From the NCBI RefSeq assembly GCF_030269325.1, contig NZ_BSTD01000001.1, positions 1,070,681 to 1,134,680 on the forward strand: 64,000 nucleotides of DNA. The letters are read 5' to 3'. This stretch comes from Amycolatopsis sp. NBRC 101858 (GTDB lineage Bacteria; Actinomycetota; Actinomycetes; Mycobacteriales; Pseudonocardiaceae). Shown here in pieces: positions 56,358-64,000 of the stretch (position 1 is its first letter; each line of letters begins with the position of its first letter). The position numbers and the translations under genes are program-made. The notes beneath the pieces are model-generated. The model searched no databases and had not been told where the DNA came from. It saw nothing but the letters and a program-made list of their open reading frames with translations.

Positions 56358-57728
56358 TCAGCGGCCGGCGAGGAAGCCCAGGAGGTCGTGCCGGGTGACG
56401 ACCCCGGCCGGCTTGCCGTCGACCAGCACGAGCGCGCCGTCGGCACCCTCGAGCGCCGTCATCGCGGCACTCACCTGCTCGCCACCGCCGATGGTCGGCA
56501 GCGGCGGGGACATGTGCCGGTCGAGGCGGTCGGCCAGCTGGGCCTTGCCGGTGAACAGCGCTTCGAGCAGGTCACGCTCGTTGACCGCGCCGACGACCTC
56601 GGCGGCCATCACCGGCGGCTCCGCGCTGACCACGGGCATCTGGCTGACGCCGAACTCGGCCAGGATCGCGATGGCCTCGGCGACCGTCTCGTTGGGGTGC
56701 GAGTGCACGAGGTTGGGCAGCGAGCCGCTCTTCTTCGTGAGCACGTCGGCGACCGTCGCGCCGGAGGAGTCGGGCGGCAGGAAGCCGTAGGAGGACATCC
56801 AGGTGTCGTTGAACACCTTCGTCAGGTAGCCGCGGCCGCCGTCGGGCAGCAGCACGACCACGACGTCGTCCTCGGTGAGCCGCTCGGCGAGCTTCAGCGC
56901 GGCGGCGACGGCCATCCCGCAGGAGCCGCCGACCAGCAGGCCCTCCTCCAGCGCGAGCCGGCGGGTGACCTGGAAGGAGTCGGCGTCGGAGACCGGGATG
57001 ATCTCATCGGCGATGTTCCGGTCGTAGGTCTCCGGCCAGAAGTCCTCGCCGACGCCCTCGACCAGGTACGGGCGGCCGCTGCCGCCGGAGTAGACCGAGC
57101 CCTCCGGGTCGGCGCCGACCACGAGCACGCGGCCGTCGCTGACCTCCTTGAGGTACTTGCCGGTGCCGGAGATCGTACCGCCGGTGCCGACGCCCGCGAC
57201 GAAGTGGGTGATCTTCCCGTCGGTCTGCTTCCACAGCTCGGGGCCGGTGGAGAGGTAGTGGCTCTCCGGGTTCTGCGCGTTGGCGTACTGGTTGGGCTTC
57301 CAGGCGCCGTCGATCTCGCGGACCAGGCGGTCGGAGACGTTGTAGTAGGAGTCCGGGTGCTCGGGCGCCACCGCGGTCGGGCACACCACGACGCGGGCGC
57401 CGTAGGCCTTGAGGACGTTGCGCTTGTCTTCGCTGACCTTGTCCGGGCAGACGAAGACGCACTGGTAGCCCTTGCGCTGCGCGACCATGGCCAGCCCGAC
57501 GCCGGTGTTGCCGGACGTCGGTTCCACGATCGTGCCGCCGGGGCGCAGCTCGCCGGAGCGTTCGGCCGCCTCGATCATGCGCAGCGCGATCCGGTCCTTG
57601 ACCGAGCCACCCGGGTTCAGGTACTCGACCTTGGCCAGCACGAGCGGCTTGAGCCCCTTGGTCAACGAGTTCAGCTTGACCAGCGGGGTGTTGCCCACGA
57701 GGTCTGCGATGTGCTCTGCGTACTCCAC
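56358..57728 (-). CDS. cbs: Cystathionine beta-synthase
   Basis: A 456-residue enzyme that joins serine and homocysteine to cystathionine. The PLP lysine is in EYLNPGGSVKDRIALRMIEA; VEPTSGNTGVGLAMVAQRKG and GVGTGGTISGTGKYLKEVSD bind substrate and phosphate. Two C-terminal CBS domains (about residues 335-455) likely regulate activity. GTG 57728 is preferred because it matches the N-terminus and size (about 464) of the mycobacterial protein; GTG 57767 would add 13 residues. Backbone gene. Confidence 0.95.
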   Translation of the reverse strand: MEYAEHIADLVGNTPLVKLNSLTKGLKPLVLAKVEYLNPGGSVKDRIALRMIEAAERSGELRPGGTIVEPTSGNTGVGLAMVAQRKGYQCVFVCPDKVSEDKRNVLKAYGARVVVCPTAVAPEHPDSYYNVSDRLVREIDGAWKPNQYANAQNPESHYLSTGPELWKQTDGKITHFVAGVGTGGTISGTGKYLKEVSDGRVLVVGADPEGSVYSGGSGRPYLVEGVGEDFWPETYDRNIADEIIPVSDADSFQVTRRLALEEGLLVGGSCGMAVAAALKLAERLTEDDVVVVLLPDGGRGYLTKVFNDTWMSSYGFLPPDSSGATVADVLTKKSGSLPNLVHSHPNETVAEAIAILAEFGVSQMPVVSAEPPVMAAEVVGAVNERDLLEALFTGKAQLADRLDRHMSPPLPTIGGGEQVSAAMTALEGADGALVLVDGKPAGVVTRHDLLGFLAGR

Positions 57729-58068
57729 GCCCGCCAGCCTAAACGGCCGACCGGTGGCGTTGTCCACTCGTGGCGGACCCGGCCCCGGGGGCCTCCGGGT
57801 GCGCGTCGGTGATCACGGGTCGCGAGCGCGAGGTCGGACCGCCCGGGGAGACCACCGGCAGCCACCAAGCTGCTCGTCTACCCCGGTACCGGCCCGAGGG
57901 CCGCCGCACGCTGAGCCGTCATCCCGTCCCGGAGGTTCCGCCCGGCACCGATCGCGGCAGGGCAGCCCGTCCGAAGAGGGGAGGGAGGCGCACAAGCGTG
58001 CGGTCCGATAACCATCGCCAGTTCACCTCCTGCGTCAGGAATGGCGACCTACTATTGCTGCGACGATC
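57729..58068. other. Intergenic region without a supported gene
   Basis: This 340-base stretch between cbs and the pentapeptide-type gene (both on the minus strand) has weak open frames with poor composition and no ribosome sites. The right half is AT-richer and may hold the 3' end region of the upstream transcript. I see no clear hairpin, RNA or repeat in it. Confidence 0.6.
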
Positions 58069-59016
58069 CTATCGGCGTTCCGGTTGCCCAGGATCGGCCT
58101 TTCGTGTCAATCGTGACCACTCTCTCCGGTCGGCGATCGGCCGTTCTTCCCAGTCCGGTGGCCAGGTCCGCCGGAAGCCGCCTTGCGCCTCGGCGCCGGC
58201 GAGCCGGGCGGCGGACTTCGTGCCGAAATCGGCCGGACCTGCGAAAACGGCGCCGTGGAAGCTGTCGCGATCGCCACCGAAAACGGTTCCGCGGAAATCG
58301 ACGCGGCCGGCGAAGTGCGCTTGGTTGAAGTCCGCTTTCGTGCGGAATTCGGTGCCGCGGAAGGAAGCGAGTTCGAGAAACCGGGTTTCGAAGCACACGA
58401 TCGACCGGATCGAACAGTGGGTGAGGTTCAGCCCGACGAGCGTCGCCCCGGAGAAGTCGAGGTCGACGTCCGGCCAGAAGTCCCCGCTCGGCTCGTCCCC
58501 GGAGCCGGGGCGCAGGTGCAGCATCAGGATGCGCTGCGCGGTCTTGCGGACCTGCAGCTCCTCGGCGTTCTTCGCGTTGTGCTTGAAGGGCATCCGCAGG
58601 TAGGCGCAGAGGACGTTGACGATGGTCTGCCGGTGCTCGGGGTACCCGCCGGCCAGCCGTTCGAGGGAGTACAGCCCGGCGAGGCGCACGGGGGCCTTGT
58701 CGCTGCCGAGCTGGTCGGCGGCCTTGCCGTAGATCTCGGTGATCCGGCGTTCGGTGGCGTCGTGCTCCTTCTGCACGAGGTCCAGCTCGGCCGACCGCTG
58801 CCGCCGGGCGGCGAGCAGCAGCGCGGCGGCACCCCCGGTCCCGACGACGATGTTGGCGGCCGTCCGCAGCGCGTCGAGCCGGGCGACGTCCTCCGGTCGG
58901 CCCCTACCCAGGAGCGTCAGCAGCAGCGCGGCGGCCACCCCGGCGACGACCAGCAGGCCGGCGCCCCACAGCAGGATGGTCCTGGTCCGCAGCACTCGCT
59001 CCAGCCGGTTCCCCAC
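58069..59016 (-). CDS. Membrane-anchored pentapeptide-repeat-like protein
   Basis: A 315-residue protein. Two helices (TILLWGAGLLVVAGVAAALL; IVVGTGGAAALLLAARRQRS) are followed by KEHDATERRITEIYGKAADQ and LGSDKAPVRLAGLYSLERLA, a region common before pentapeptide repeats in actinomycetes. About 100 residues of pentapeptide-type sequence follow (VDLDFSGATLVGLNLTHCSI; FRGTEFRTKADFNQAHFAGR), forming a likely right-handed beta-helix. The C-terminus is charged and disordered. GTG 59016 is the start. It is divergent from the thiolase gene. Function unknown. Confidence 0.82.
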   Translation of the reverse strand: MGNRLERVLRTRTILLWGAGLLVVAGVAAALLLTLLGRGRPEDVARLDALRTAANIVVGTGGAAALLLAARRQRSAELDLVQKEHDATERRITEIYGKAADQLGSDKAPVRLAGLYSLERLAGGYPEHRQTIVNVLCAYLRMPFKHNAKNAEELQVRKTAQRILMLHLRPGSGDEPSGDFWPDVDLDFSGATLVGLNLTHCSIRSIVCFETRFLELASFRGTEFRTKADFNQAHFAGRVDFRGTVFGGDRDSFHGAVFAGPADFGTKSAARLAGAEAQGGFRRTWPPDWEERPIADRREWSRLTRKADPGQPERR

Positions 59017-59142
59017 CGGGGTGATCCTGCCAGTCCCCGGAGAAGCTCACACCGTCTTCGGCTTTCTCCCCGGCGCGGTACACGGCACTATGGTGAGCAA
59101 CCGCTTAGCCGCTTAGCTCGCGATACGAGGATGTGTCACGTC

Positions 59143-60363
59143 ATGCCTGAAGCCGTCATCGTCTCCACCGCTCGCTCGCCGATCGGCCGTGCCGGGAAGG
59201 GCTCGCTGGTCAGCATGCGGCCCGACGACCTGACCGTGCAGATGGTCCAGGCGGCACTGGCCAAGGTGCCGCAGCTCGACCCCGCCGACATCGACGACCT
59301 GATGCTGGGCTGCGGCCTGCCGGGCGGCGAGTCCGGGTTCAACATGGGCCGCGCCGTCGCCGTCGAGCTCGGCTACGACCACCTGCCCGGCTGCACCATC
59401 ACCCGCTACTGCTCTTCCAGCTTGCAGACCACCCGGATGGCGTTCCACGCGATCAAGGCCGGCGAGGGCGACGTCTTCATCTCGGCCGGCGTCGAGACCG
59501 TCTCGCGGTTCGCCAAGGGCAGCTCGGACTCGTGGCCGGACACGCACAACCCGCTGTTCGCCGACGCCGAGAAGCGGACGGCGGCGACCGCCGAGTCCGG
59601 CACCGACAGCTGGAGCGACCCGCGCACCTCGGGGGACGTCCCGGACGTCTACATCGCGATGGGCCAGACCGCGGAGAACCTGGCGCGGCTGAAGGGCGTC
59701 ACGCGCGAGGACATGGACGAGTTCGGCGTCCGCTCGCAGAACCTGGCCGAGAAGGCCATCGCCGACGGCTTCTGGGCCAAGGACATCACCCCGGTGACCC
59801 TCCCGGACGGCACGGTCGTCTCGAAGGACGACGGCCCGCGAGCCGGCGTGACCATCGAGGGCGTCTCGGGGCTGAAGCCGGTGTTCCGCCCGGACGGCCG
59901 CGTGACGGCGGGCAACTGCTGCGCGCTCAACGACGGCGCGGCGGCGCTGGTCATCATGTCCGACGTGAAGGCGCGCGAGCTGGGCCTGACGCCGCTGGCC
60001 CGGATCGTGTCGACCGGCGTGACGGGGCTGTCGCCGGAGATCATGGGCTACGGGCCGGTGGAGGCGTCCAAGCAGGCGCTGTCCCGCGCGGGCCTGTCGA
60101 TCGGCGACATCGACCTGGTCGAGATCAACGAGGCGTTCGCGGCGCAGGTGATCCCGTCGTACCGCGACCTGGGCATCGACCTCGACCGGCTGAACGTCAA
60201 CGGCGGCGCGATCGCGGTGGGCCACCCGTTCGGCATGACGGGCGCGCGCATCACGTCGACGCTGATCAACTCGCTCCAGCACCACGACAAGCAGTTCGGC
60301 CTGGAGACGATGTGCGTGGGCGGCGGCCAGGGCATGGCGCTGATCATCGAACGCCTCTCCTGA
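59143..60363 (+). CDS. fadA: Acetyl-CoA acetyltransferase (thiolase, FadA3-like)
   Basis: A 406-residue thiolase for the last step of beta-oxidation or for acetoacetyl-CoA formation. The nucleophile Cys90 lies in ITRYCSSSLQTTRMA, the His in AIAVGHPFGMTGARITSTLI, and the second Cys in GLETMCVGGGQGMALIIE. ATG 59143 gives the family N-terminus MPEAVIVSTARSPIG; ATG 59131 in frame has GAGG directly in front of it. Last backbone gene in the window, matching the fadA3 position in mycobacteria. A perfect hairpin and a repeat array follow. Confidence 0.94.
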   Translation: MPEAVIVSTARSPIGRAGKGSLVSMRPDDLTVQMVQAALAKVPQLDPADIDDLMLGCGLPGGESGFNMGRAVAVELGYDHLPGCTITRYCSSSLQTTRMAFHAIKAGEGDVFISAGVETVSRFAKGSSDSWPDTHNPLFADAEKRTAATAESGTDSWSDPRTSGDVPDVYIAMGQTAENLARLKGVTREDMDEFGVRSQNLAEKAIADGFWAKDITPVTLPDGTVVSKDDGPRAGVTIEGVSGLKPVFRPDGRVTAGNCCALNDGAAALVIMSDVKARELGLTPLARIVSTGVTGLSPEIMGYGPVEASKQALSRAGLSIGDIDLVEINEAFAAQVIPSYRDLGIDLDRLNVNGGAIAVGHPFGMTGARITSTLINSLQHHDKQFGLETMCVGGGQGMALIIERLS

Positions 60364-60374
60364 CGCTTTGACGA

Positions 60375-60409
60375 CGAAGGCCGCCACCGGGATCCGGTGG
60401 CGGCCTTCG
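60375..60409. terminator. Hairpin terminator after the thiolase gene
   Basis: CGAAGGCCGCCACCGG at 60375-60390 pairs perfectly with 60394-60409 around GAT, 12 bases after the thiolase stop. Confidence 0.82.
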
Positions 60410-60417
60410 CCGTGTTC

Positions 60418-60615
60418 AGAGGGTCGACACGTGTGATTCGGAGGTCGACACGCGTGATTGAGGGGTCGACACGGCGAACCCCGGACGGCGGGGCCGTGTC
60501 GACCCTCTGATCACGCGTGTCGACCCTCCAGTCACGCGTGTCGACCCTTGGATCACACCGCGGAGGGTCGGCTCGCGTGCCTGGAGGGTCGGCTCGCGTG
60601 CCTGGGCGGTCGGCT
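60418..60615. repeat. Array of 21-bp direct and inverted repeats
   Basis: Three forward copies of AGAGGGTCGACACGTGTGATT type (60418-60474) are mirrored by three reverse copies (60494-60556) about a GC-rich centre. Then come two identical 21-bp copies of GGAGGGTCGGCTCGCGTGCC plus T (60562-60582 and 60583-60603) and a partial third. The array fills the gap between the convergent thiolase and MFS genes and reaches the MFS stop. Confidence 0.82.
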
Positions 60616-62149
60616 AGTGGACCATCACCGGGGGTGTGATCTCGTCGCCGTCTTGCGAGGGCGCCGGGGTTGCCGGGCGGGACTTCGGCAGGAACAGCGC
60701 CGGGATCACGCACAGCACCACCAGGACCAGGGACCACACGAACGTCGTCGAGAACGCGTCCGCCGCCAAGCCCGTTGCCTCGTTGTGCGTCGCCGGGTTC
60801 AGGATCGCCGCCGTTGCCGCCAGCTGACCCTGGGCCGTCGGGACGCCGAACTTGCCCGCCAGCAGGGCCGCCAGGATCGTCGCCATCACCGCCGAGCCGA
60901 TCGCGCCCGCCGTCTGCTGGACGATGTTCGTCGCCGTCGATGCTCGGGCCATGTCCTTCGGCTGCAGCGTCTGCAACGCCGACGTCGTGATCGGCATCAT
61001 CGTGCAGCCCATGCCCAGGCCCATCACGAACAGCGCCGACAGCAGGACCCAGTACGGCGTGGTCGCGGTGACCTGCGTCAGCATGGCCATCGAACCGACC
61101 AGCAGCACCATGCCCGGCAGCACGATCCTGCGCGCGCCCACCTTGTCGGCCAGGCGGCCGGTGATCGGCATCATGATCATCGCGCCGAAGCCCTGCGGGG
61201 CCAGCAGCAGCCCCGCGTGCAGCGTCGTTTCGCCGCGCACCAGCAGGAAGTACGTCGGCAGCAGCATCATCCCGCCGAGGAACGCGACGAAGAACAGCGA
61301 CATCGTCACCATCGCGATCGTGAACGACCGGTTCTTGAACAGCCGCAGGTCCACCAGCGGGTTCGGCACGCGCAGCGCCCGCACCACGAACGCGACCAGC
61401 AGCACCACCCCGGCCAGCACCGGCAGCCACACCTCGACCGCGCCGAACCCGCCCGCCGACGGGACCTTCGAGACGCCGAAGATCAGCGCCGCCAGCCCCG
61501 GCGACACCATCAGCATGCCGACGAAGTCGAAACGCCCGGTGGCTTCCGGTTCGTCCTTCGGCAGCAGCCGCCACGACAGCAGCAGCGTGATCACGCCGAT
61601 CGGCACGTTGATGAAGAAGATCCAGCGCCAGCTCACCGCGTCGACCAGCCAGCCGCCCAGGATCGGGCCGCCGATCGGGCCGAGCAGCATCGGCACGCCC
61701 AGCACCGCCATCACGCGCCCGATCCGCTGCGGGCCGGCCGCGCGGGTCAGGATCGTCATGCCGCACGGCATCAGCATGCCGCCGCCGAAGCCCTGCAGGA
61801 CGCGGAAGACGATCAGCGTTTCGATGTTCCAGGCCGCCCCCGCGAGCATCGAGCCCGCCAGGAACAACACGATCGCGAGCATGTAGAGCCGCTTGGTGCC
61901 GAAGCGGTCGGACGCCCAGCCGGTGACCGGGATCACGGTCGCCAGCGCCAGCAGGTAGCCCGTGGCGACCCACTGGATGACGTCGAACGACGTCGAGAAC
62001 TCGATCGTCAGCTTCTGCAGCGCGACGTTGACGACCGTGGTGTCCAGGATCGCCATGATGGCGCCCAGGACGACCACGGAGGCCACCTTCAGGACACCGG
62101 CGTCGAGCGCGTCACCGTTCGGCGCCGAGCCGGTTCTTTGCGTAGTCAT
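60614..62149 (-). CDS. MFS drug/proton antiporter, DHA2 family
   Basis: A 511-residue, 14-helix transporter of the EmrB/QacA type. Motif C-like LLGPIGGPILGGWLVDAVSW and motif A-like GWASDRFGTKRLYMLAIVLF are present, with LDTTVVNVALQKLTIEFSTS in helix 1 and QTAGAIGSAVMATILAALLA late. ATG 62149 is used although the ribosome site is weak; the frame is open further upstream. No TetR gene adjoins it. It probably exports hydrophobic compounds or an own metabolite. Confidence 0.92.
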   Translation of the reverse strand: MTTQRTGSAPNGDALDAGVLKVASVVVLGAIMAILDTTVVNVALQKLTIEFSTSFDVIQWVATGYLLALATVIPVTGWASDRFGTKRLYMLAIVLFLAGSMLAGAAWNIETLIVFRVLQGFGGGMLMPCGMTILTRAAGPQRIGRVMAVLGVPMLLGPIGGPILGGWLVDAVSWRWIFFINVPIGVITLLLSWRLLPKDEPEATGRFDFVGMLMVSPGLAALIFGVSKVPSAGGFGAVEVWLPVLAGVVLLVAFVVRALRVPNPLVDLRLFKNRSFTIAMVTMSLFFVAFLGGMMLLPTYFLLVRGETTLHAGLLLAPQGFGAMIMMPITGRLADKVGARRIVLPGMVLLVGSMAMLTQVTATTPYWVLLSALFVMGLGMGCTMMPITTSALQTLQPKDMARASTATNIVQQTAGAIGSAVMATILAALLAGKFGVPTAQGQLAATAAILNPATHNEATGLAADAFSTTFVWSLVLVVLCVIPALFLPKSRPATPAPSQDGDEITPPVMVH

Positions 62150-62213
62150 AAGGAAGAAGTCCCCCAGGTTCGTGGATTCGTCCGCGAGAGTACCGGGGGA
62201 CCCCGACAAAAAA

Positions 62214-63482
62214 TCAGCAGATGCTGTCCGTCGGCACCGGGTTCGCCAGCCCGAACAGCGGCCGCAGCTTCAGCCCGATCCACGTGCCGCCGAGCGCGAA
62301 CACGCCCCACAGCCAGCCGTGCAGGCTGCCGGTCGAGATGCCGCCGAGGTACGCGCCGATGTTGCAGCCGCCCGCCATCCGCGCGCCGACGCCCATCATG
62401 ATCCCGCCGAGGACCGCGGCCAGCGCCGTGCGCCACGGGATCGAGCTGTGGATCTTCCACGCGCCCGCGGCCGCCGCGGCCACCGCCGCGCCGATCATGA
62501 TCCCGATGTCGGTGAGGCTGTTCTTGTCCTTCCAGATCGGGTTGGCCAGCGACGTCGCGTTGGGCTTCTGCTGCCAGAACTCCCAGGACTCCGGGTGCAG
62601 CCCGAACACCTGCAGGATCTTGGCGCCCCACAAGGAAAACGCGCTCGTGACGCCCCAGATCCCGCCGGAGACCAGGAACACCGCGCCGGCCAGCACACCC
62701 AAGACGACCGCGCCGGCGAGGACCGGCCACGAGCCGCGGAAGATCCGCGCGAGCCCGTGCGCGGTCGGCACGGCGTCCACCGGCGGTGGCGTGCGGCGGC
62801 GCTGCACCACGCGGGTGACCAGCACGATCCCGGCGAGCACGGCGATCGTGATCGCCCACGAGCCGAACCAGCCGACGTGGTCGGCCAGCAGCACGCCCTT
62901 GAGCTCGGGCCAGCCGCTCAGCACCGGGTACGCCCACGTGTAGAGCACGGACCCGGTGATGAACCCGCCCAGCGTCAGCACGATCGTCGACTGCCCCGAC
63001 CCGACCGCGAACAGCGTGCCGGACGCGCACGCGCCGCCGAGCTGCATGCCGATCGCGAAGAGCGTCGCGCCGACGAAGAGGGCGAGCCCGAGCGGGCTGG
63101 CCGTCGGCGCGGGTTTGCTGCCGAACAGCCCGGCGCCGGTGCCGGCGATGAGCGCGATCAGCGTCGCGGCCGTGCCGAGCAGGAGGGTGTGGGCGCGCAG
63201 GCCCTGGCCGTTGCCGACGGCGATCAGCTGCCGCCACGCCGAGGTGAAGCCGAACCGCGAGTGGAACAGCGCCAGCCCGAGGCCCAGGCCGAGCAGCAGC
63301 AGGACGCCGAACTTGGCGCCGTAGCTCGCCCAGACGTACCAGGTCAGGCCGGCCGCGAGGACGCCCGCGACGGCCAGCGGCACCACGCGGACGGGTTCCT
63401 CCGGCTGCGGGACGGGCGCGGCGCAGGAGGTGGGGAAGTCGAGGAACTTCTTTTCACCGGCAGGGGATTCGGTCGTCGCCAC
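62214..63482 (-). CDS. YeeE/YedE family sulfur-compound transporter
   Basis: A 422-residue membrane protein with about 9-12 helices. The two essential Cys motifs are present: FAIGMQLGGACASGTLFAVG and GARMAGGCNIGAYLGGISTG, as in thiosulfate transporters of the YeeE (TsuA) type. GTG 63482 is the start. No rhodanese, TusA or SelD gene stands beside it within the window, so thiosulfate uptake is inferred from the family alone. Confidence 0.93.
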   Translation of the reverse strand: MATTESPAGEKKFLDFPTSCAAPVPQPEEPVRVVPLAVAGVLAAGLTWYVWASYGAKFGVLLLLGLGLGLALFHSRFGFTSAWRQLIAVGNGQGLRAHTLLLGTAATLIALIAGTGAGLFGSKPAPTASPLGLALFVGATLFAIGMQLGGACASGTLFAVGSGQSTIVLTLGGFITGSVLYTWAYPVLSGWPELKGVLLADHVGWFGSWAITIAVLAGIVLVTRVVQRRRTPPPVDAVPTAHGLARIFRGSWPVLAGAVVLGVLAGAVFLVSGGIWGVTSAFSLWGAKILQVFGLHPESWEFWQQKPNATSLANPIWKDKNSLTDIGIMIGAAVAAAAAGAWKIHSSIPWRTALAAVLGGIMMGVGARMAGGCNIGAYLGGISTGSLHGWLWGVFALGGTWIGLKLRPLFGLANPVPTDSIC

Positions 63483-63598
63483 CAGTACTCCAGGCTCGGG
63501 CGGGAAGGACGACCCAAGTTAGGTCCGGTGATCGCTTTTCCGCAGCTCGTCGCACAGTGTGGGACGAACGGAGCAATCCGGGTACCCCTGAACGCGAA

Positions 63599-63633
63599 GA
63601 AGGCCTCCTCGCGAAGCACGCGAGAAGGCCTTC
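63599..63633 (-). terminator. Hairpin downstream of the LppU-like gene
   Basis: GAAGGCCT at 63599-63606 plus CTCGCG at 63608-63613 pair with CGCGAG at 63619-63624 and AGGCCTTC at 63626-63633, with one mismatch and a five-base loop. It lies 17 bases after the stop of the minus-strand gene. Confidence 0.75.
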
Positions 63634-63650
63634 GACGAGGCTGGTGGCCG

Positions 63651-64000
63651 CTAGTTCGTCTTGACGCACATCGTCGTCGGCGGCTGCGGGTAGACCGCGA
63701 CGCGCGTGGCGTCCGTGCCCTCGCAGACGCTGTCGCTCGCCTGGCCCTCGACGACCTTCACGAGCTCGGCGTCCTTCGTCGGGTCGCTGCAGGGAACCTT
63801 CTGGTAGCCCTTGGTCTGCGACGAGAAGTTCGCCAGGCAGTCGCCCTGCTTCGCGTTGATCATCAGGCACAGCTTGTACGAGCTGCGGCCGCTGACCGAG
63901 TAGGTGTCGTAGCCGGCGTCGGAACCACCGGGGCAGTCGTCGCTCGCGCTGTCGAGCTTGGCGGCGATCTTGACGTTGGCCTTCGGGTCGCCGCAGTCGG
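63651..64000 (-). CDS. LppU/SCO3897-like exported protein (partial, 5' end outside)
   Basis: The frame is open to the right edge. It contains repeated Cys-bearing units: DDCPGGSDAGYDTYSVSGRS, LCLMINAKQGDCLANF, QKVPCSDPTKDAELVKVVEG and SDSVCEG, ending PQPPTTMCVKTN. The pattern GDCL followed by PCSDP and V..VEG is that of the LppU family of small extracytoplasmic actinobacterial proteins, whose Cys pairs form disulfides. The N-terminus with signal peptide or helix lies beyond 64000. Role unknown. Confidence 0.82.
   Translation of the reverse strand, partial: DCGDPKANVKIAAKLDSASDDCPGGSDAGYDTYSVSGRSSYKLCLMINAKQGDCLANFSSQTKGYQKVPCSDPTKDAELVKVVEGQASDSVCEGTDATRVAVYPQPPTTMCVKTN

Noticed and set aside
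57729..58068. Small genes in the gap after cbs
   Set aside because: The open frames overlap on both strands, lack ribosome sites and have no protein-like composition.
60418..60615. CRISPR array or attachment site
   Set aside because: Repeats are contiguous, switch orientation and have no unique spacers; no integrase is nearby.

Overview
The window is very GC-rich and gene-dense. It carries mycothiol amidase, an EspC-like type VII substrate, LppU-like and DUF4307 proteins, and many GTG/TTG starts. This points to a mycelial actinomycete of the Pseudonocardiaceae; Amycolatopsis or a close relative is my best guess, from gene content only.

A conserved chromosomal backbone runs through it. From memory of Mycobacterium tuberculosis H37Rv, phoH2, the Z-prenyl synthase gene, a hemolysin III gene, a DUF255 thioredoxin-like gene, a small acidic membrane protein, mca, a DUF4307 gene, greA, metB, a Pra-like gene, cbs and fadA3 occur in the same relative order in the Rv1074c-Rv1095 region. 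Here the same series runs from about 11.8 to 60.4 kb, broken by accessory blocks.

Layout. 0-11.7 kb: small membrane protein, aldo/keto reductase with divergent HTH regulator, membrane-anchored phosphate-binding-like protein, ATP-dependent DNA ligase, secreted S53 peptidase, Pr6Pr membrane protein, MBL hydrolase, DUF309 gene, GuaB1-type enzyme. 11.8-15.6 kb: backbone (phoH2, small secreted protein, prenyl synthase, hemolysin III). 15.6-23.4 kb: accessory block (AhpD-like, PRC-barrel/DUF2382, acyl-CoA dehydrogenase, GH28, DUF6745 pair, repeat-rich intergenic DNA). 23.5-25.5 kb: DUF255 gene. 25.5-32.7 kb: a siphophage-type tail module on the minus strand (neck/completion protein, major tail protein, tail assembly chaperones with a likely -1 frameshift, tape measure, distal tail, fibre/baseplate proteins) without head, terminase, integrase or lysis genes. 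32.8-36.6 kb: the Hen1-Pnkp RNA-repair operon, divergent from the tail module. 36.6-39.9 kb: gene remnant, low-GC orphan gene, then backbone (acidic membrane protein, mca, DUF4307, greA). 40-42.6 kb: MBL protein, Lrp regulator with operator-like repeats, hppD. 42.7-50.6 kb: a type VII-associated polymorphic toxin cluster: YbaB-like protein, EspC-like protein, a 1515-residue WXG protein ending in a DNA/RNA non-specific endonuclease, a TNT-type protein carrying two YezG/DUF600-like domains, and a further YezG-like protein. 50.6-64 kb: ilvA, metB, membrane proteins, Pra-like protein, cbs, pentapeptide-type protein, fadA3-like thiolase, a 21-bp repeat array, DHA2 transporter, YeeE/YedE transporter and the 3' part of an LppU-like gene.

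Functional groupings: cbs and metB give transsulfuration; mca handles mycothiol conjugates; hppD with its Lrp regulator handles tyrosine catabolism; Hen1 and Pnkp repair cut RNA. The tail module and the toxin cluster are the two candidate interbacterial or phage-derived systems.
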